Shown here one piece after another: positions 52,147-60,982 of a DNA stretch of 64,000 bases. Numbering within the stretch: the first letter of the stretch is position 1; each line of letters starts with the position of its first letter. The position numbers were made by a program, and so were the translations under genes. The DNA is from Anaerolineae bacterium (lineage in GTDB: Bacteria; Chloroflexota; Anaerolineae; Aggregatilineales; J027), in the NCBI GenBank assembly GCA_021463865.1, contig JAJTXY010000012.1, positions 48,778 to 112,777 of the forward strand, written 5' to 3'. The notes beneath the pieces are model-generated. The model saw nothing but the letters and a program-made list of their open reading frames with translations. It had not been told where the DNA came from and made no database searches.

Positions 52147-54197
52147 ACTACACCTATAGCAATCCGATTCTCGGTGTTTACTACTATCCCCGTGCCGACT
52201 GGACATCCCAACAAATCGAGCGCGATTTGGATGTCTTCAAAGCATGTGGGTTGGCCTGTATTTGGCTGTTTTTTGACCCCTTTTATGATGTCAATAACAC
52301 GGCGGGATTGACCGCCCTGCTCGACCACGCCCACAAAATCGGCCTATCCGTCGTCCCGGCACTGGGTCAGTTTCTCCAATTGAAAGATCACCCGGAGGTC
52401 AAAATCGTCAATGCCGATGGGACGACCTCCGATGATCCGCGCTACTGGAATATGGGGTGTTTTCGGCACCCCACCCTGCTTGAATTAGCCACCAATCGGG
52501 CCGTCGGGTTTTTCCGGGATTTTGGCGACCACCCGGCCTTATATCGCCTTGAGGGCCAGCCATTGATGAATTTTGTCCACGAAGCCTACTATCGCAACAG
52601 CGTGCCGGAGTTCGGTGGGGGTCATATGAAACCCAACTGCTATTGCGATTATTGTAAGGCGGCATGGGGTGAATACCTGTCCGCGCATCAGCTAAATCCT
52701 AACACGCCACCCCCGGTAGATGATCGTGATCCAGTTATCTGGCAGCAGTGGTGGGATTGCCATGCCAACGCCATTCCTGAATTTTTGCATCAGGTCATCC
52801 AAGCGACCAAAGCGGTACACCCTGTCTGGGCAACCCATGAATGCAATGACTTCTATCCGGCGTCATGGCAGTCGGTTTATACAGGTAATGACTGGTGGCG
52901 TATGGGAGCAGTCTTGGATTTTGGGCATGAAGATATGTACCCACTGGAGTTCGATACGCGCTATGTCTGCTACGTGTACGACTACGCCAAAGATGTCATG
53001 CGGAGCGCGATGGGTTTTCAGGGTTTAATTACCGCCAACGGGCAGGCGTTTAATAGCTGGCTTGGGTATCAACTCCCCGAAAACAGCATGAGCGAACAAA
53101 TCTACTCGGCCTTAGCACACGGGGCATTAGGCTTGGTGTGGTGGACAGAATTACCGGGGATTGCGGGGAATACTGATTACCATATGAAACGCCCCCCTGA
53201 ACAAGCCGACCTCGATCAAATCCGCTATCGCATGATTCGTAAGACGACCCAAGCGAATGCTGAATATGCCGCGCTTGTCAAAATACTAGAAGGGTATCGT
53301 CTTAGCCAAGCCAAAATCGCTCTGTTATATTCATGGACGACGATGGGAGCGGAACTTGAGGACAATCACACCTATGACACCCTACTGATGTATCAATTAT
53401 TGGTACAACTAGGCTACCCGGTAGATATTGTCTCCGAAACACAGGTGAGCAATGGCATTTTGGCCGAACGGAGTTATCAGGCGGTATTCACGTTAGGGTG
53501 TGCCGCATTGCCCCCATCTGTTCATGATGCGCTGCTTGATTTTGCGGAGCATGGGGGTCTGTTAATCGCCGATTACGCCCCTCATCTGAATGATGCCTAT
53601 CCACCTCTATTCGGGCAATGGCGTACAACTCATCCACAACCACGCATCTATACCTTGCCGGATGGTGTGCCTGTGCCTGTTTATTTGTGGGCCGCGCCGC
53701 TGCATGTGCCCGAAGATACAGAGGTCTTGGCTCATTTTGAACACGGCACACCTGCTATCTGTCGCATCCCACAGGGCAAAGGCACAATTATCTTGGCAGG
53801 CACATATCTCGGCTGGGACTACACCACCTACCCCGGCTATTACGACCTCGGCAAAATGTTCCCGTTCCATGTTCGGCAAGATGCGGCCTTGCGTCAATTC
53901 ATCGGTGACTTGTTGATGGAAGCGAATATTCATCCTCCCATAACTTCGTTACACCCCGATGTTGAGGTGGCCGTATGGTCGAAATCTGATGACAGCGCCT
54001 ATATCGTGCTGGTTATCAATCATCTGCAATCAAGTGAGGAAACCACTATCACCCTACCTGTAAATGACTCCGGTTGGCAGGTATGCACGGCGCTCGACAA
54101 ACAGCCTGTGGCCCTTTCACAAACGGAGCAAGGCATCATTTGGAATGTCAGTCTTGAACGGCTTCAAGGCTGTGCGTTTTTGGTTCAGCGCCCATAA
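52143..54197 (+). CDS. GH42-like glycoside hydrolase
   Basis: 684 residues, no signal peptide, start overlapping the previous stop by ATGA. N-terminal clan-A TIM barrel: 'ILGVYYYPRADWTSQQIERD', 'CGLACIWLFFDPFYDVNN', and a Cys set 'CYCDYCKAAWGEYLSAH' like the metal site of GH42 beta-galactosidases. A flavodoxin-like GH42 trimerisation-type domain follows ('KIALLYSWTTMGAELEDN', 'EHGGLLIADYAPHLND'), and a C-terminal beta domain. The general fold is clear. I could not assign both catalytic Glu with certainty, so the sugar specificity is open (galactose, mannose or glucose). Confidence 0.72.
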   Translation: MNYTYSNPILGVYYYPRADWTSQQIERDLDVFKACGLACIWLFFDPFYDVNNTAGLTALLDHAHKIGLSVVPALGQFLQLKDHPEVKIVNADGTTSDDPRYWNMGCFRHPTLLELATNRAVGFFRDFGDHPALYRLEGQPLMNFVHEAYYRNSVPEFGGGHMKPNCYCDYCKAAWGEYLSAHQLNPNTPPPVDDRDPVIWQQWWDCHANAIPEFLHQVIQATKAVHPVWATHECNDFYPASWQSVYTGNDWWRMGAVLDFGHEDMYPLEFDTRYVCYVYDYAKDVMRSAMGFQGLITANGQAFNSWLGYQLPENSMSEQIYSALAHGALGLVWWTELPGIAGNTDYHMKRPPEQADLDQIRYRMIRKTTQANAEYAALVKILEGYRLSQAKIALLYSWTTMGAELEDNHTYDTLLMYQLLVQLGYPVDIVSETQVSNGILAERSYQAVFTLGCAALPPSVHDALLDFAEHGGLLIADYAPHLNDAYPPLFGQWRTTHPQPRIYTLPDGVPVPVYLWAAPLHVPEDTEVLAHFEHGTPAICRIPQGKGTIILAGTYLGWDYTTYPGYYDLGKMFPFHVRQDAALRQFIGDLLMEANIHPPITSLHPDVEVAVWSKSDDSAYIVLVINHLQSSEETTITLPVNDSGWQVCTALDKQPVALSQTEQGIIWNVSLERLQGCAFLVQRP

Positions 54198-54207
54198 GGA
54201 TAAAAAT

Positions 54208-55635
54208 ATGCGTCTTTTACGACAACAAATCGTTATTTTCAGCCTAATAGTCTTGCTGGTGGTCGGCATCGCCCCTGCGAAAGCCACCGACCCCGGCAGT
54301 TACAGCACTTACGATCAATCGTTGTTTCTGGATGTGGATTGGTATCACGAAAACCTGATTATCACCGCCGATCTCTGGAATGGGGGTCTAGATGGTGAAT
54401 CCGGCATGGGGGTCTATCAAGACGATTTCAACGGCTTCTTTCATGTGCAACTCGATCAGCGATGGCGGCAGGAGCGCCTTCAGGCCAGTACGAGTATTGC
54501 CCAGAGCCGCGCTATTTACATGAATGTCGAAGCCTATCGCGCTGCTGGGTCAGAAGAAGGAGAACGTTTCCTGGAAGCAGTCAATTTGGGAGTGGATTTT
54601 CTGCTGACCCATTTTTGGGATGATACCTATGGCGGCTTTTATTGGCTGGTGAATGCAAAAGGCGATACCGTTGATCCTATGAAACAGGGGTATGGCAATG
54701 TACATCCCATTTTTGCGCTGGCTCAAGCCTACAGCGTTACCCAAAATCCCGATCATCTCGCTGCTGCGCTGGAACAACTTGATGTATTCACCACCGAATT
54801 TCTTGACCCCGATTATGCCTGTGCCATCGCTCCCGGTTTCTCACGTGATTTCAGTGAAGTAATTGGAGTTAACAATGTGGACGTGTTTACCCATTTCTTT
54901 GAAGCCCTGCTCAGTTTGCATGATGTCACGACGGGAGATACTCAAACCGAAGTAGATGGTTGGATAAACCAGTGTGGTGATTTCTTGGTCAGCACACTGT
55001 ATCATGACCAAGAGGATTTTTCAGATCGAGGCTATGTGGCCTACAACTATGATGAGAATTGGCAACCCGCCCAAGCCCCCTATAGCCGCGAGACACAGTG
55101 GTCAGGGGCACGCCACGCCACCACCGGGCATAATATCGAACTGGCCTATTTGCTGAGTCGGGCTATTGAACGCGGTTTTAACCCAGAATGGTTGGATACG
55201 GCCTATAAGCTGCTGGCCTTTTGTGAAGCGTATGCCATTGACCCAGCCACCGGTGGAATGCTCTATGAAATCACTGATTATGATGGACGACCCCTTGAAG
55301 GCAACCCAGATAACCCCTTCTATATTTGGTGGGCACAGGCCGAAACCGCCCGTGCGCTACTGCATTTCCTCGTCGTGCGTGGCGAAGATCGTTATGCCGA
55401 GATGTTCAAAAAAACTGAGTATCTCTTTAACGCCTTGCTGACCGATCAGGAATATGGGGGCCTGTTTGATTCGTTGGACAGCCGAGATGACTTAGCCCCG
55501 GTTGGAACTTGGAAAGCCAATATCTGGAAAGTGAATTATCACTACAGCATGTTTCTTGCCGAGGTGCTGCGTTTGCAAGCAGTCTATCCCGAACACATCA
55601 CTGAACTCAATGCTGAATGTATTACGTGCAGTTAG
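54208..55635 (+). CDS. Secreted N-acylglucosamine/cellobiose 2-epimerase-family protein
   Basis: Start chosen at ATG 54208, with AAGGA 8 bases upstream; an earlier frame-open start lies inside the previous gene. About 475 residues with a signal peptide (about 1-25, 'VLLVVGIAPAKATDP'). The mature part is an (alpha/alpha)6 AGE-family barrel: 'GYGNVHPIFALAQAYSV', 'RHATTGHNIELAYLLSRA', 'YIWWAQAETARALLHFL' and 'WKVNYHYSMFLAEVLRL'. Cytoplasmic relatives epimerise cellobiose or mannobiose at C2. A signal peptide is unusual for this family. Next to GH130 and GH2 mannosidase, a mannobiose 2-epimerase-like role is plausible but unproven. Confidence 0.8.
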   Translation: MRLLRQQIVIFSLIVLLVVGIAPAKATDPGSYSTYDQSLFLDVDWYHENLIITADLWNGGLDGESGMGVYQDDFNGFFHVQLDQRWRQERLQASTSIAQSRAIYMNVEAYRAAGSEEGERFLEAVNLGVDFLLTHFWDDTYGGFYWLVNAKGDTVDPMKQGYGNVHPIFALAQAYSVTQNPDHLAAALEQLDVFTTEFLDPDYACAIAPGFSRDFSEVIGVNNVDVFTHFFEALLSLHDVTTGDTQTEVDGWINQCGDFLVSTLYHDQEDFSDRGYVAYNYDENWQPAQAPYSRETQWSGARHATTGHNIELAYLLSRAIERGFNPEWLDTAYKLLAFCEAYAIDPATGGMLYEITDYDGRPLEGNPDNPFYIWWAQAETARALLHFLVVRGEDRYAEMFKKTEYLFNALLTDQEYGGLFDSLDSRDDLAPVGTWKANIWKVNYHYSMFLAEVLRLQAVYPEHITELNAECITCS

Positions 55636-55689
55636 GTGAGGTCATGGGCATAATTTATTGGAACGCAGAATCTTTCAAAGGCTTATCGT

Positions 55690-58158
55690 ATGCACAAGAT
55701 CACTCTCAACGGGGCATGGTCATTATTCAGAAAAGGGGATGACACCCCAATCTCCGCTGTCGTACCGGGGTGCGTCCATACCGATCTGTTGGCAAATGGA
55801 TTATTGGAAGACCCGTTTTATCGTACCAATGAAGCCAAACAAATGTGGATTGGTGAAACGGATTGGCGATATACGCGATCTTTCGTCGTCTCGGCAGATA
55901 TAATGGCACATGACCGCGTGCTGCTGCGCTTTCATGGCTTAGATACGCTGGCAACCGTGCGGGTGAATGGTATTGAAATTGGGCAAGCCGAAAATATGTT
56001 CCGCTCATGGGAATTCGACATCAAGTCGGCTTTGCGGGTAGGCGAAAACTTGCTGGAAGTTGACCTCGCTGCGCCGATGCCCTATATGCGCCGCATGGAT
56101 GCCGAAAAAGGTGCAATGGCAGGTTGGGTAGAACCAATGCGAATCAGCACAGGTGCATGGCTTCGCAAAGAACCTTGCAATTTTGGCTGGGATTGGGGTC
56201 CCAAAATGGTCACGAGCGGCATCTGGCGGGATGTCGAAATTGTGGTTTTTAACACGGCCCGCCTGCATGACCTTTTTATCCTGCAAGATCATGCCCCCAA
56301 TCAGGTCACGTTAAATCTTCAAGCCAGCGTTGAGGGTGTAGACACAAAATCGCTTTCAATCAAGGTGGGGGTTTCGTTCAAGGGGAAACGGGTGGCGCAG
56401 TCAGAAGCAGCAGTGCAAGAAGATAATGCGCAACTGACCCTGCCCATTACCGAACCGGAATTGTGGTTTCCCAACAATATGGGCGCACAACCCCTGTATG
56501 ATCTCGAAGTGACCCTCTACGATCAACAAGGCCATGTACTGGATACCCAAACACGCCAAATTGGGCTGCGAACACTCACTCTCGAACGCCATCATGACAC
56601 ATGGGGCGAATCGTTCTATTTTGCTTGCAATGGCGTGCCGTTTTTTGCGAAAGGGGCCAATTGGATTCCAGCCAGCCCCTATCCCGGCCAAACCAGCCCC
56701 ATTGAATATGAACACTTGATTCGCGCTGCCGCAGACGCCAATATGAACATGCTGCGAGTATGGGGTGGTGGGTTTTATGAAAGTGATGTTTTCTATGACC
56801 TGTGTGACCAATATGGTATTACCGTCTGGCAAGATTTTATGTTTGCCTGCGGCACTTATCCTAGCCGCGATGAAGCGTTTGTCGCCAATGTAATGGCCGA
56901 AGCACAAGAAAATGTTCGCCGTATCCGCCACCATGCGTGCATCGCGTTGTGGTGTGGCAACAACGAGATTGAACAGGGGCTTTCCCATCCAGATTGGTTT
57001 GCTACGATGAGTTGGGAGGAATACAGCCATCTCTTTGATACTCTAATTGGTGACCAAGTGCGTGAATTAGCACCCCAAACGGCGTATTGGCCGGGTAGTC
57101 CCCACAGCCCCTATGGAGACCGCAGCGACCATATGAATCCCGCATGGGGAGACACGCATTTGTGGAGCGTGTGGCATGGCAAAGAACCGTTTGAATGGTA
57201 TCGCACCCGCCCAGATCGGTTTTGCAGCGAATTTGGTTTCCAGTCCTTCCCCGAACCCGCAACGGTTTATGAATTCACCCTGCCAGAAGACCGCAATATC
57301 ACCAGTTATGTGATGGAGCATCACCAGCGCAGCGGTATCGGCAACAGCACGATTATCCATTACCTGTTGGATTGGTTCCGCCTACCCACGTCTTTTGATA
57401 AAACGCTTTGGTTAAGCCAGATATTACAGGGTATGGCGATGAAATATGCCGTTGAACATTGGCGGCGGAATATGCCACGCACAATGGGAACGCTCTATTG
57501 GCAACTCAATGATATGTGGAGTGCGCCGAGTTGGTCATCATTGGATTGGAAGGGCAATTGGAAGGCCCTACATTATATGGCACGGAACTTCTATGCCCCC
57601 CTATTGATTTCCGGCCTAGAAAATAACAAAACCCAGACGGTTGAAATTCATGTCACCAGTGATTTAGGCGAGACAACACAAGGCATGGCGCGTTATCAGG
57701 TGACAACAGCGACAGGGCGATCACTTCATCAAGGGGAATTAGCCGTCACCATCAATCCGCGTTCGACCCAATGTATCGAGGTGATTGACCTAACCTCCTA
57801 TGTAAATGAGCATTCACCGCGTAATCTGTTGGTATGGCTGGCATTATGGATGAGGGGCGAAAAAGTCTCGGAAAATCTGGTGACGATCAGCCGTCCCAAG
57901 CACCTTGAACTAGCAACACCGCATATTCAACAGGAGATATATCTAAATTCCGATACAGAAGGACAAGTCACTTTGTATTCCGATGTTGCTGCTCTGTATG
58001 TCTGGCTAGAACTACCCGAAGCGAAATTCTCAGACAACTTCTTCCATCTGCCGCCCAATCAATCGCACGCAGTGCAATTCACACTCAATACCCCCTTGCA
58101 AGAGGAAATCGTGCGGCAAAATCTGAGGGTTTATTCGCTTGTAGACACGTATGCCTAA
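55690..58158 (+). CDS. GH2 beta-mannosidase
   Basis: 822 residues, normal length, no signal peptide. N-terminal sugar-binding sandwich 'MHKITLNGAWSLFRKGDD' and 'VVPGCVHTDLLANGLLEDPF', then 'CNFGWDWGPKMVTSGIWRDV', both diagnostic of beta-mannosidases. In the TIM barrel the acid/base is E426 in 'LWCGNNEIEQG' and the nucleophile E514 in 'FCSEFGFQSFP'. It releases terminal beta-linked mannose from imported oligosaccharides in the cytoplasm. It is the last gene of the carbohydrate block, 54 bases after the epimerase gene. Confidence 0.94.
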   Translation: MHKITLNGAWSLFRKGDDTPISAVVPGCVHTDLLANGLLEDPFYRTNEAKQMWIGETDWRYTRSFVVSADIMAHDRVLLRFHGLDTLATVRVNGIEIGQAENMFRSWEFDIKSALRVGENLLEVDLAAPMPYMRRMDAEKGAMAGWVEPMRISTGAWLRKEPCNFGWDWGPKMVTSGIWRDVEIVVFNTARLHDLFILQDHAPNQVTLNLQASVEGVDTKSLSIKVGVSFKGKRVAQSEAAVQEDNAQLTLPITEPELWFPNNMGAQPLYDLEVTLYDQQGHVLDTQTRQIGLRTLTLERHHDTWGESFYFACNGVPFFAKGANWIPASPYPGQTSPIEYEHLIRAAADANMNMLRVWGGGFYESDVFYDLCDQYGITVWQDFMFACGTYPSRDEAFVANVMAEAQENVRRIRHHACIALWCGNNEIEQGLSHPDWFATMSWEEYSHLFDTLIGDQVRELAPQTAYWPGSPHSPYGDRSDHMNPAWGDTHLWSVWHGKEPFEWYRTRPDRFCSEFGFQSFPEPATVYEFTLPEDRNITSYVMEHHQRSGIGNSTIIHYLLDWFRLPTSFDKTLWLSQILQGMAMKYAVEHWRRNMPRTMGTLYWQLNDMWSAPSWSSLDWKGNWKALHYMARNFYAPLLISGLENNKTQTVEIHVTSDLGETTQGMARYQVTTATGRSLHQGELAVTINPRSTQCIEVIDLTSYVNEHSPRNLLVWLALWMRGEKVSENLVTISRPKHLELATPHIQQEIYLNSDTEGQVTLYSDVAALYVWLELPEAKFSDNFFHLPPNQSHAVQFTLNTPLQEEIVRQNLRVYSLVDTYA

Positions 58159-58236
58159 ATAAGTTCCATCTGAAATTCTGCCTCGATACAGTGGCTTGGT
58201 TATGGCATTTGGGGCCATCATATTCCAATGAAACCA

Positions 58237-58276
58237 TTTAACGAAGATTTAAGGCACATTTGAGTCAACGTTAAAA
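58237..58276 (+). promoter_or_regulatory. Four heptamer boxes at 11-bp period, OmpR/PhoB-like
   Basis: TTTAACG (58237), TTTAAGG (58248), TTTGAGT (58259) and GTTAAAA (58270) start exactly 11 bp apart. Tandem direct repeats with this period are typical of OmpR/PhoB-family binding sites. The array lies about 70-110 bases upstream of the ATG at 58348, a fitting position for activation of the flavin/heme genes. The nearby OmpR-type regulator (63078-63788) is the obvious candidate binder. Confidence 0.6.
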
Positions 58277-58347
58277 ACCCCCTTCAGAGAATTCCTTATC
58301 CTAATGACATGTTGAGTGGATTAAAGGAAATCTGAAGGGATTTAGAC

Positions 58348-58758
58348 ATGACACCCGCACGACGTTTTATTGTACGGACTTCACTGGTAACGGGTAGCAC
58401 CATTGCTACCATCGTAGGCGCACAAAGTTTAGCCCTATTGGATTTACAAGCGAACACTCAGGCTGACGCCGTTGCCGAACCTACACAGGCGATCAACCCA
58501 GAAGTAGTCAATGTTGAGCCGTCTGTTTTCGCCAATAGCGCACCATCCATCACGATTATCCGACGCCCCGGTAGCCAAACGAACACTACTAATGCAGCAG
58601 TCCCCGGCGCTTCCACCAATACGTCGACCGGTACAACGACATCGGTGGTTCCCCAAACCAGCCCCGTGACTTCCCAGATAGTTCCACCCAACCCGGTGCA
58701 ATCACAGCCTGTCACGATTTCGATGCCCCAACAACCGACTACGAGGTCATCCCGCTAA
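58348..58758 (+). CDS. Small secreted Ser/Thr/Pro-rich protein
   Basis: 136 residues; GAAGGGA 8 bases before ATG 58348. 'TPARRFIVRTSLVTGSTIAT' forms a signal- or anchor-like N-terminus with two Arg, loosely Tat-like. The rest is low-complexity and hydrophilic, rich in Ser, Thr, Pro and Gln, and contains 'VPGASTNTS'. That stretch partly resembles an ApbE flavinylation site but has Pro where Ser/Thr is usual. No domain is recognised. Its stop overlaps the ApbE start (TAATG), so the two are coupled. A role as flavin carrier or wall-spanning linker is speculative. Confidence 0.7.
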   Translation: MTPARRFIVRTSLVTGSTIATIVGAQSLALLDLQANTQADAVAEPTQAINPEVVNVEPSVFANSAPSITIIRRPGSQTNTTNAAVPGASTNTSTGTTTSVVPQTSPVTSQIVPPNPVQSQPVTISMPQQPTTRSSR

Positions 58759-59687
58759 TGGCTGCATTGCGACTTTATCAATATAGTTTCCGAGCGATGG
58801 GCTGCCAAGTCAATATTTGGTTCGAGACGGAAGGCAATGGCGATGCGATTTTGAGGCATATTCCAGAGCAGTTTGAGGGTTACGAGGATATTCTCTCGCG
58901 CTTCCGTCCCGACAGTGAACTTTCGCAGTTAAATCGGCGGGCTGGCGAATGGGTGAAGGTCAGCCCCGTCCTATTCGAAAATCTCCATGCGGCACGTCAG
59001 GCCAGTCGTTTGACGGAGGGCTTGTATAACCCGTTGATCTTAGAGGCGTTGATAGCAGCGGGTTATGACCGACCTTTCGCCCAAATGCAGGCTCAACCTG
59101 AAATCAAAGGGACATTGGAGGCAGTTCACATTCCAATATGGCATCAATTTGAGGTGGATTTAGCCAAACAGTTGGTGCGGTTGCCTACCCACAGCCAAGT
59201 GGATTTGGGGGGCATTGCCAAAGGATGGGCCGCCGAGATGATTGCCAATCAGTTATCCAAATGGGGGTCATGTTTGGTGGATGTCGGCGGTGATCTGGTC
59301 GCACGCGGACGGGCATGGGATGTAACCGTTGCGGAGGCGGGGGATGCCGAGGATACCCCTGCTTTGGTCAACCTCAAAATCACCAACGCCAGTGTTGTCA
59401 CGACAGGCATAGACTATCGGCACTGGATTGTCAACGGACGGACACAGCATCACATTATTGACCCACGTACCGGACAATCCGCCGATACCGATGTACTCAC
59501 CGTTACGATTATTCATCCATACGCTCCCACCGCCGAAGCCTTTGCCAAAGCCGTGTTTCTACTAGGCAGTGATGCTGGATTGGAATGGCTGCATCATCAA
59601 TGGCATGGCGCGGGCTTGGTTACACGTAATGATGGCACAGTTCTTGCAAGTTCCCGTTTTCTAAAACATCTCACCGAAAGTGTATAA
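58758..59687 (+). CDS. apbE: FAD:protein FMN transferase
   Basis: 309 residues, normal length. It transfers FMN from FAD to a Ser/Thr of target proteins. Motifs: 'MGCQVNIWFETEGN', 'LSRFRPDSELSQLNRRAGE', 'DLGGIAKGWAAEMI', 'VDVGGDLVARG' and the Mg/FAD site 'HHIIDPRTGQ'. No signal peptide or lipobox is visible, unlike many ApbE proteins, so it may act in the cytoplasm or be exported otherwise. It sits in a four-gene set with secreted proteins and a heme membrane protein. No protein with an obvious FMN_bind domain is encoded nearby. Confidence 0.93.
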   Translation: MAALRLYQYSFRAMGCQVNIWFETEGNGDAILRHIPEQFEGYEDILSRFRPDSELSQLNRRAGEWVKVSPVLFENLHAARQASRLTEGLYNPLILEALIAAGYDRPFAQMQAQPEIKGTLEAVHIPIWHQFEVDLAKQLVRLPTHSQVDLGGIAKGWAAEMIANQLSKWGSCLVDVGGDLVARGRAWDVTVAEAGDAEDTPALVNLKITNASVVTTGIDYRHWIVNGRTQHHIIDPRTGQSADTDVLTVTIIHPYAPTAEAFAKAVFLLGSDAGLEWLHHQWHGAGLVTRNDGTVLASSRFLKHLTESV

Positions 59688-59700
59688 GGAGAAATTCTCA

Positions 59701-60894
59701 ATGAAACGGTTTTCGTATGAATTGATTCTCAGTTTGCTGCTCGGCGTCTTCGCTGTGGCAAGTGGGATAGAGGTACAGCACGCCGCTGCACAGGGCGATC
59801 CCAATGTGATTACCCTTAACGACACGACCCCCGGCATTGACGTGGTGATTACCATGCCACCAGATACAACGGGTGCTGTTGCACTAGAATTATCAGGCGC
59901 GTCTGTTACAGTGACAGATAACGCGGGGAACGTTGTTTTCTTGATGAACGATGCCCGTGTTCATGGGCTAGAACTGCATTTTGCCCCCAACGCTGCGCCG
60001 CATACCCTTTCGGTTGAACGACTGGCAGGTATCACGGAAGGTTATGTCAAGGTAACTTCGCAAAACGACTTGACGATGGACACAGGCTTGGTGCTTATAG
60101 ACGGCGAGATGATTGCCCCCGGACAAGAGCTGGATACATTTCTTGATGGCACCAATCCCAATTCAGTCGTGTCCGTTTCCCTACCTGCCGATGGGAATGC
60201 CAGCACCGTTACAGCATCATTTCCGGGTGCGCCAGTGACGGCTCAATTGGTAGATGGCGAAGGCGTCGCAGTCGTCACTGTTTATGCTGGCTCGATTGAT
60301 GGTATGCGCCTTTCAATGGACGGTGGTGACTACCAATTAACCATGCTCAATACCAATTCCAATCAACATACGATGGCCGCCGTAACGGTTGTTCCTGCCG
60401 ATCCCTCAAGCCTGCCTGTTGCAGTTGCCACCACAGCGACCACTGACACAACCACCACCGTCGCGCAACAAGTTCCGGCTCAAACGACTGGACAATCGAC
60501 AGGGTCGGTTGAAGCCTGTACGCTCACCATTGATGTCAGTTCGGCGAATCTCCGCAGTGGCCCCGGCACTGGCTACAGCGTTTTGGACTATGGTTTTCGC
60601 AATGAGGCCTATCCCGTGGGTGGCACGAACACCGAACAGAACTGGCTGCTGATTGGGCTGCCTAATGGCTCGGCATGGTTAGATCGCTCGTTGGGGACAC
60701 TAAACGGGAGTTGCGACAGCCTAACCATCTTCAACATCCCACTGCGCATGACCTCATCCGTACCACAAATCGCCCTACAACCTGCACCATCTGGGTCGGG
60801 CTATTACGATGACGACGACGAATATGAGCATGAGGAACATGAAGACCACGAGGACGATGGCGGCGAGCATGAAGATGGCGAAGACGACGATTAA
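59701..60894 (+). CDS. Secreted SH3-like protein with SGASVT site and acidic His/Asp/Glu tail
   Basis: Start at ATG 59701 with AAGGAG 9 bases upstream; about 397 residues. Signal peptide about 1-31. The middle is repeated beta-rich sequence. S65-G66-A67-S68-V69-T70 reads SGASVT, close to the ApbE acceptor pattern (S/T)GA(S/T)x(S/T). A bacterial SH3 domain lies at about 280-340 ('VSSANLRSGPGTGYSVLDYG', with flanking Cys). The last 30 residues are nearly all Asp, Glu and His, which could bind metal ions. It lies 13 bases after apbE, so it is a candidate flavinylated or metal-binding partner. Function not known. Confidence 0.78.
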   Translation: MKRFSYELILSLLLGVFAVASGIEVQHAAAQGDPNVITLNDTTPGIDVVITMPPDTTGAVALELSGASVTVTDNAGNVVFLMNDARVHGLELHFAPNAAPHTLSVERLAGITEGYVKVTSQNDLTMDTGLVLIDGEMIAPGQELDTFLDGTNPNSVVSVSLPADGNASTVTASFPGAPVTAQLVDGEGVAVVTVYAGSIDGMRLSMDGGDYQLTMLNTNSNQHTMAAVTVVPADPSSLPVAVATTATTDTTTTVAQQVPAQTTGQSTGSVEACTLTIDVSSANLRSGPGTGYSVLDYGFRNEAYPVGGTNTEQNWLLIGLPNGSAWLDRSLGTLNGSCDSLTIFNIPLRMTSSVPQIALQPAPSGSGYYDDDDEYEHEEHEDHEDDGGEHEDGEDDD

Positions 60895-60982
60895 TTGATG
60901 AAGTTTCTTTTCCCCTATCAGTCAAATGGTAGGGGAAAACTCCCTCCAATTTCACACTTGTAACATGAAAGGAATTTGAGCA

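Noticed and set aside
56401..57030. Minus-strand 209-residue ORF over the beta-mannosidase gene
   Set aside because: Antisense shadow of conserved GH2 sequence; no independent signal.
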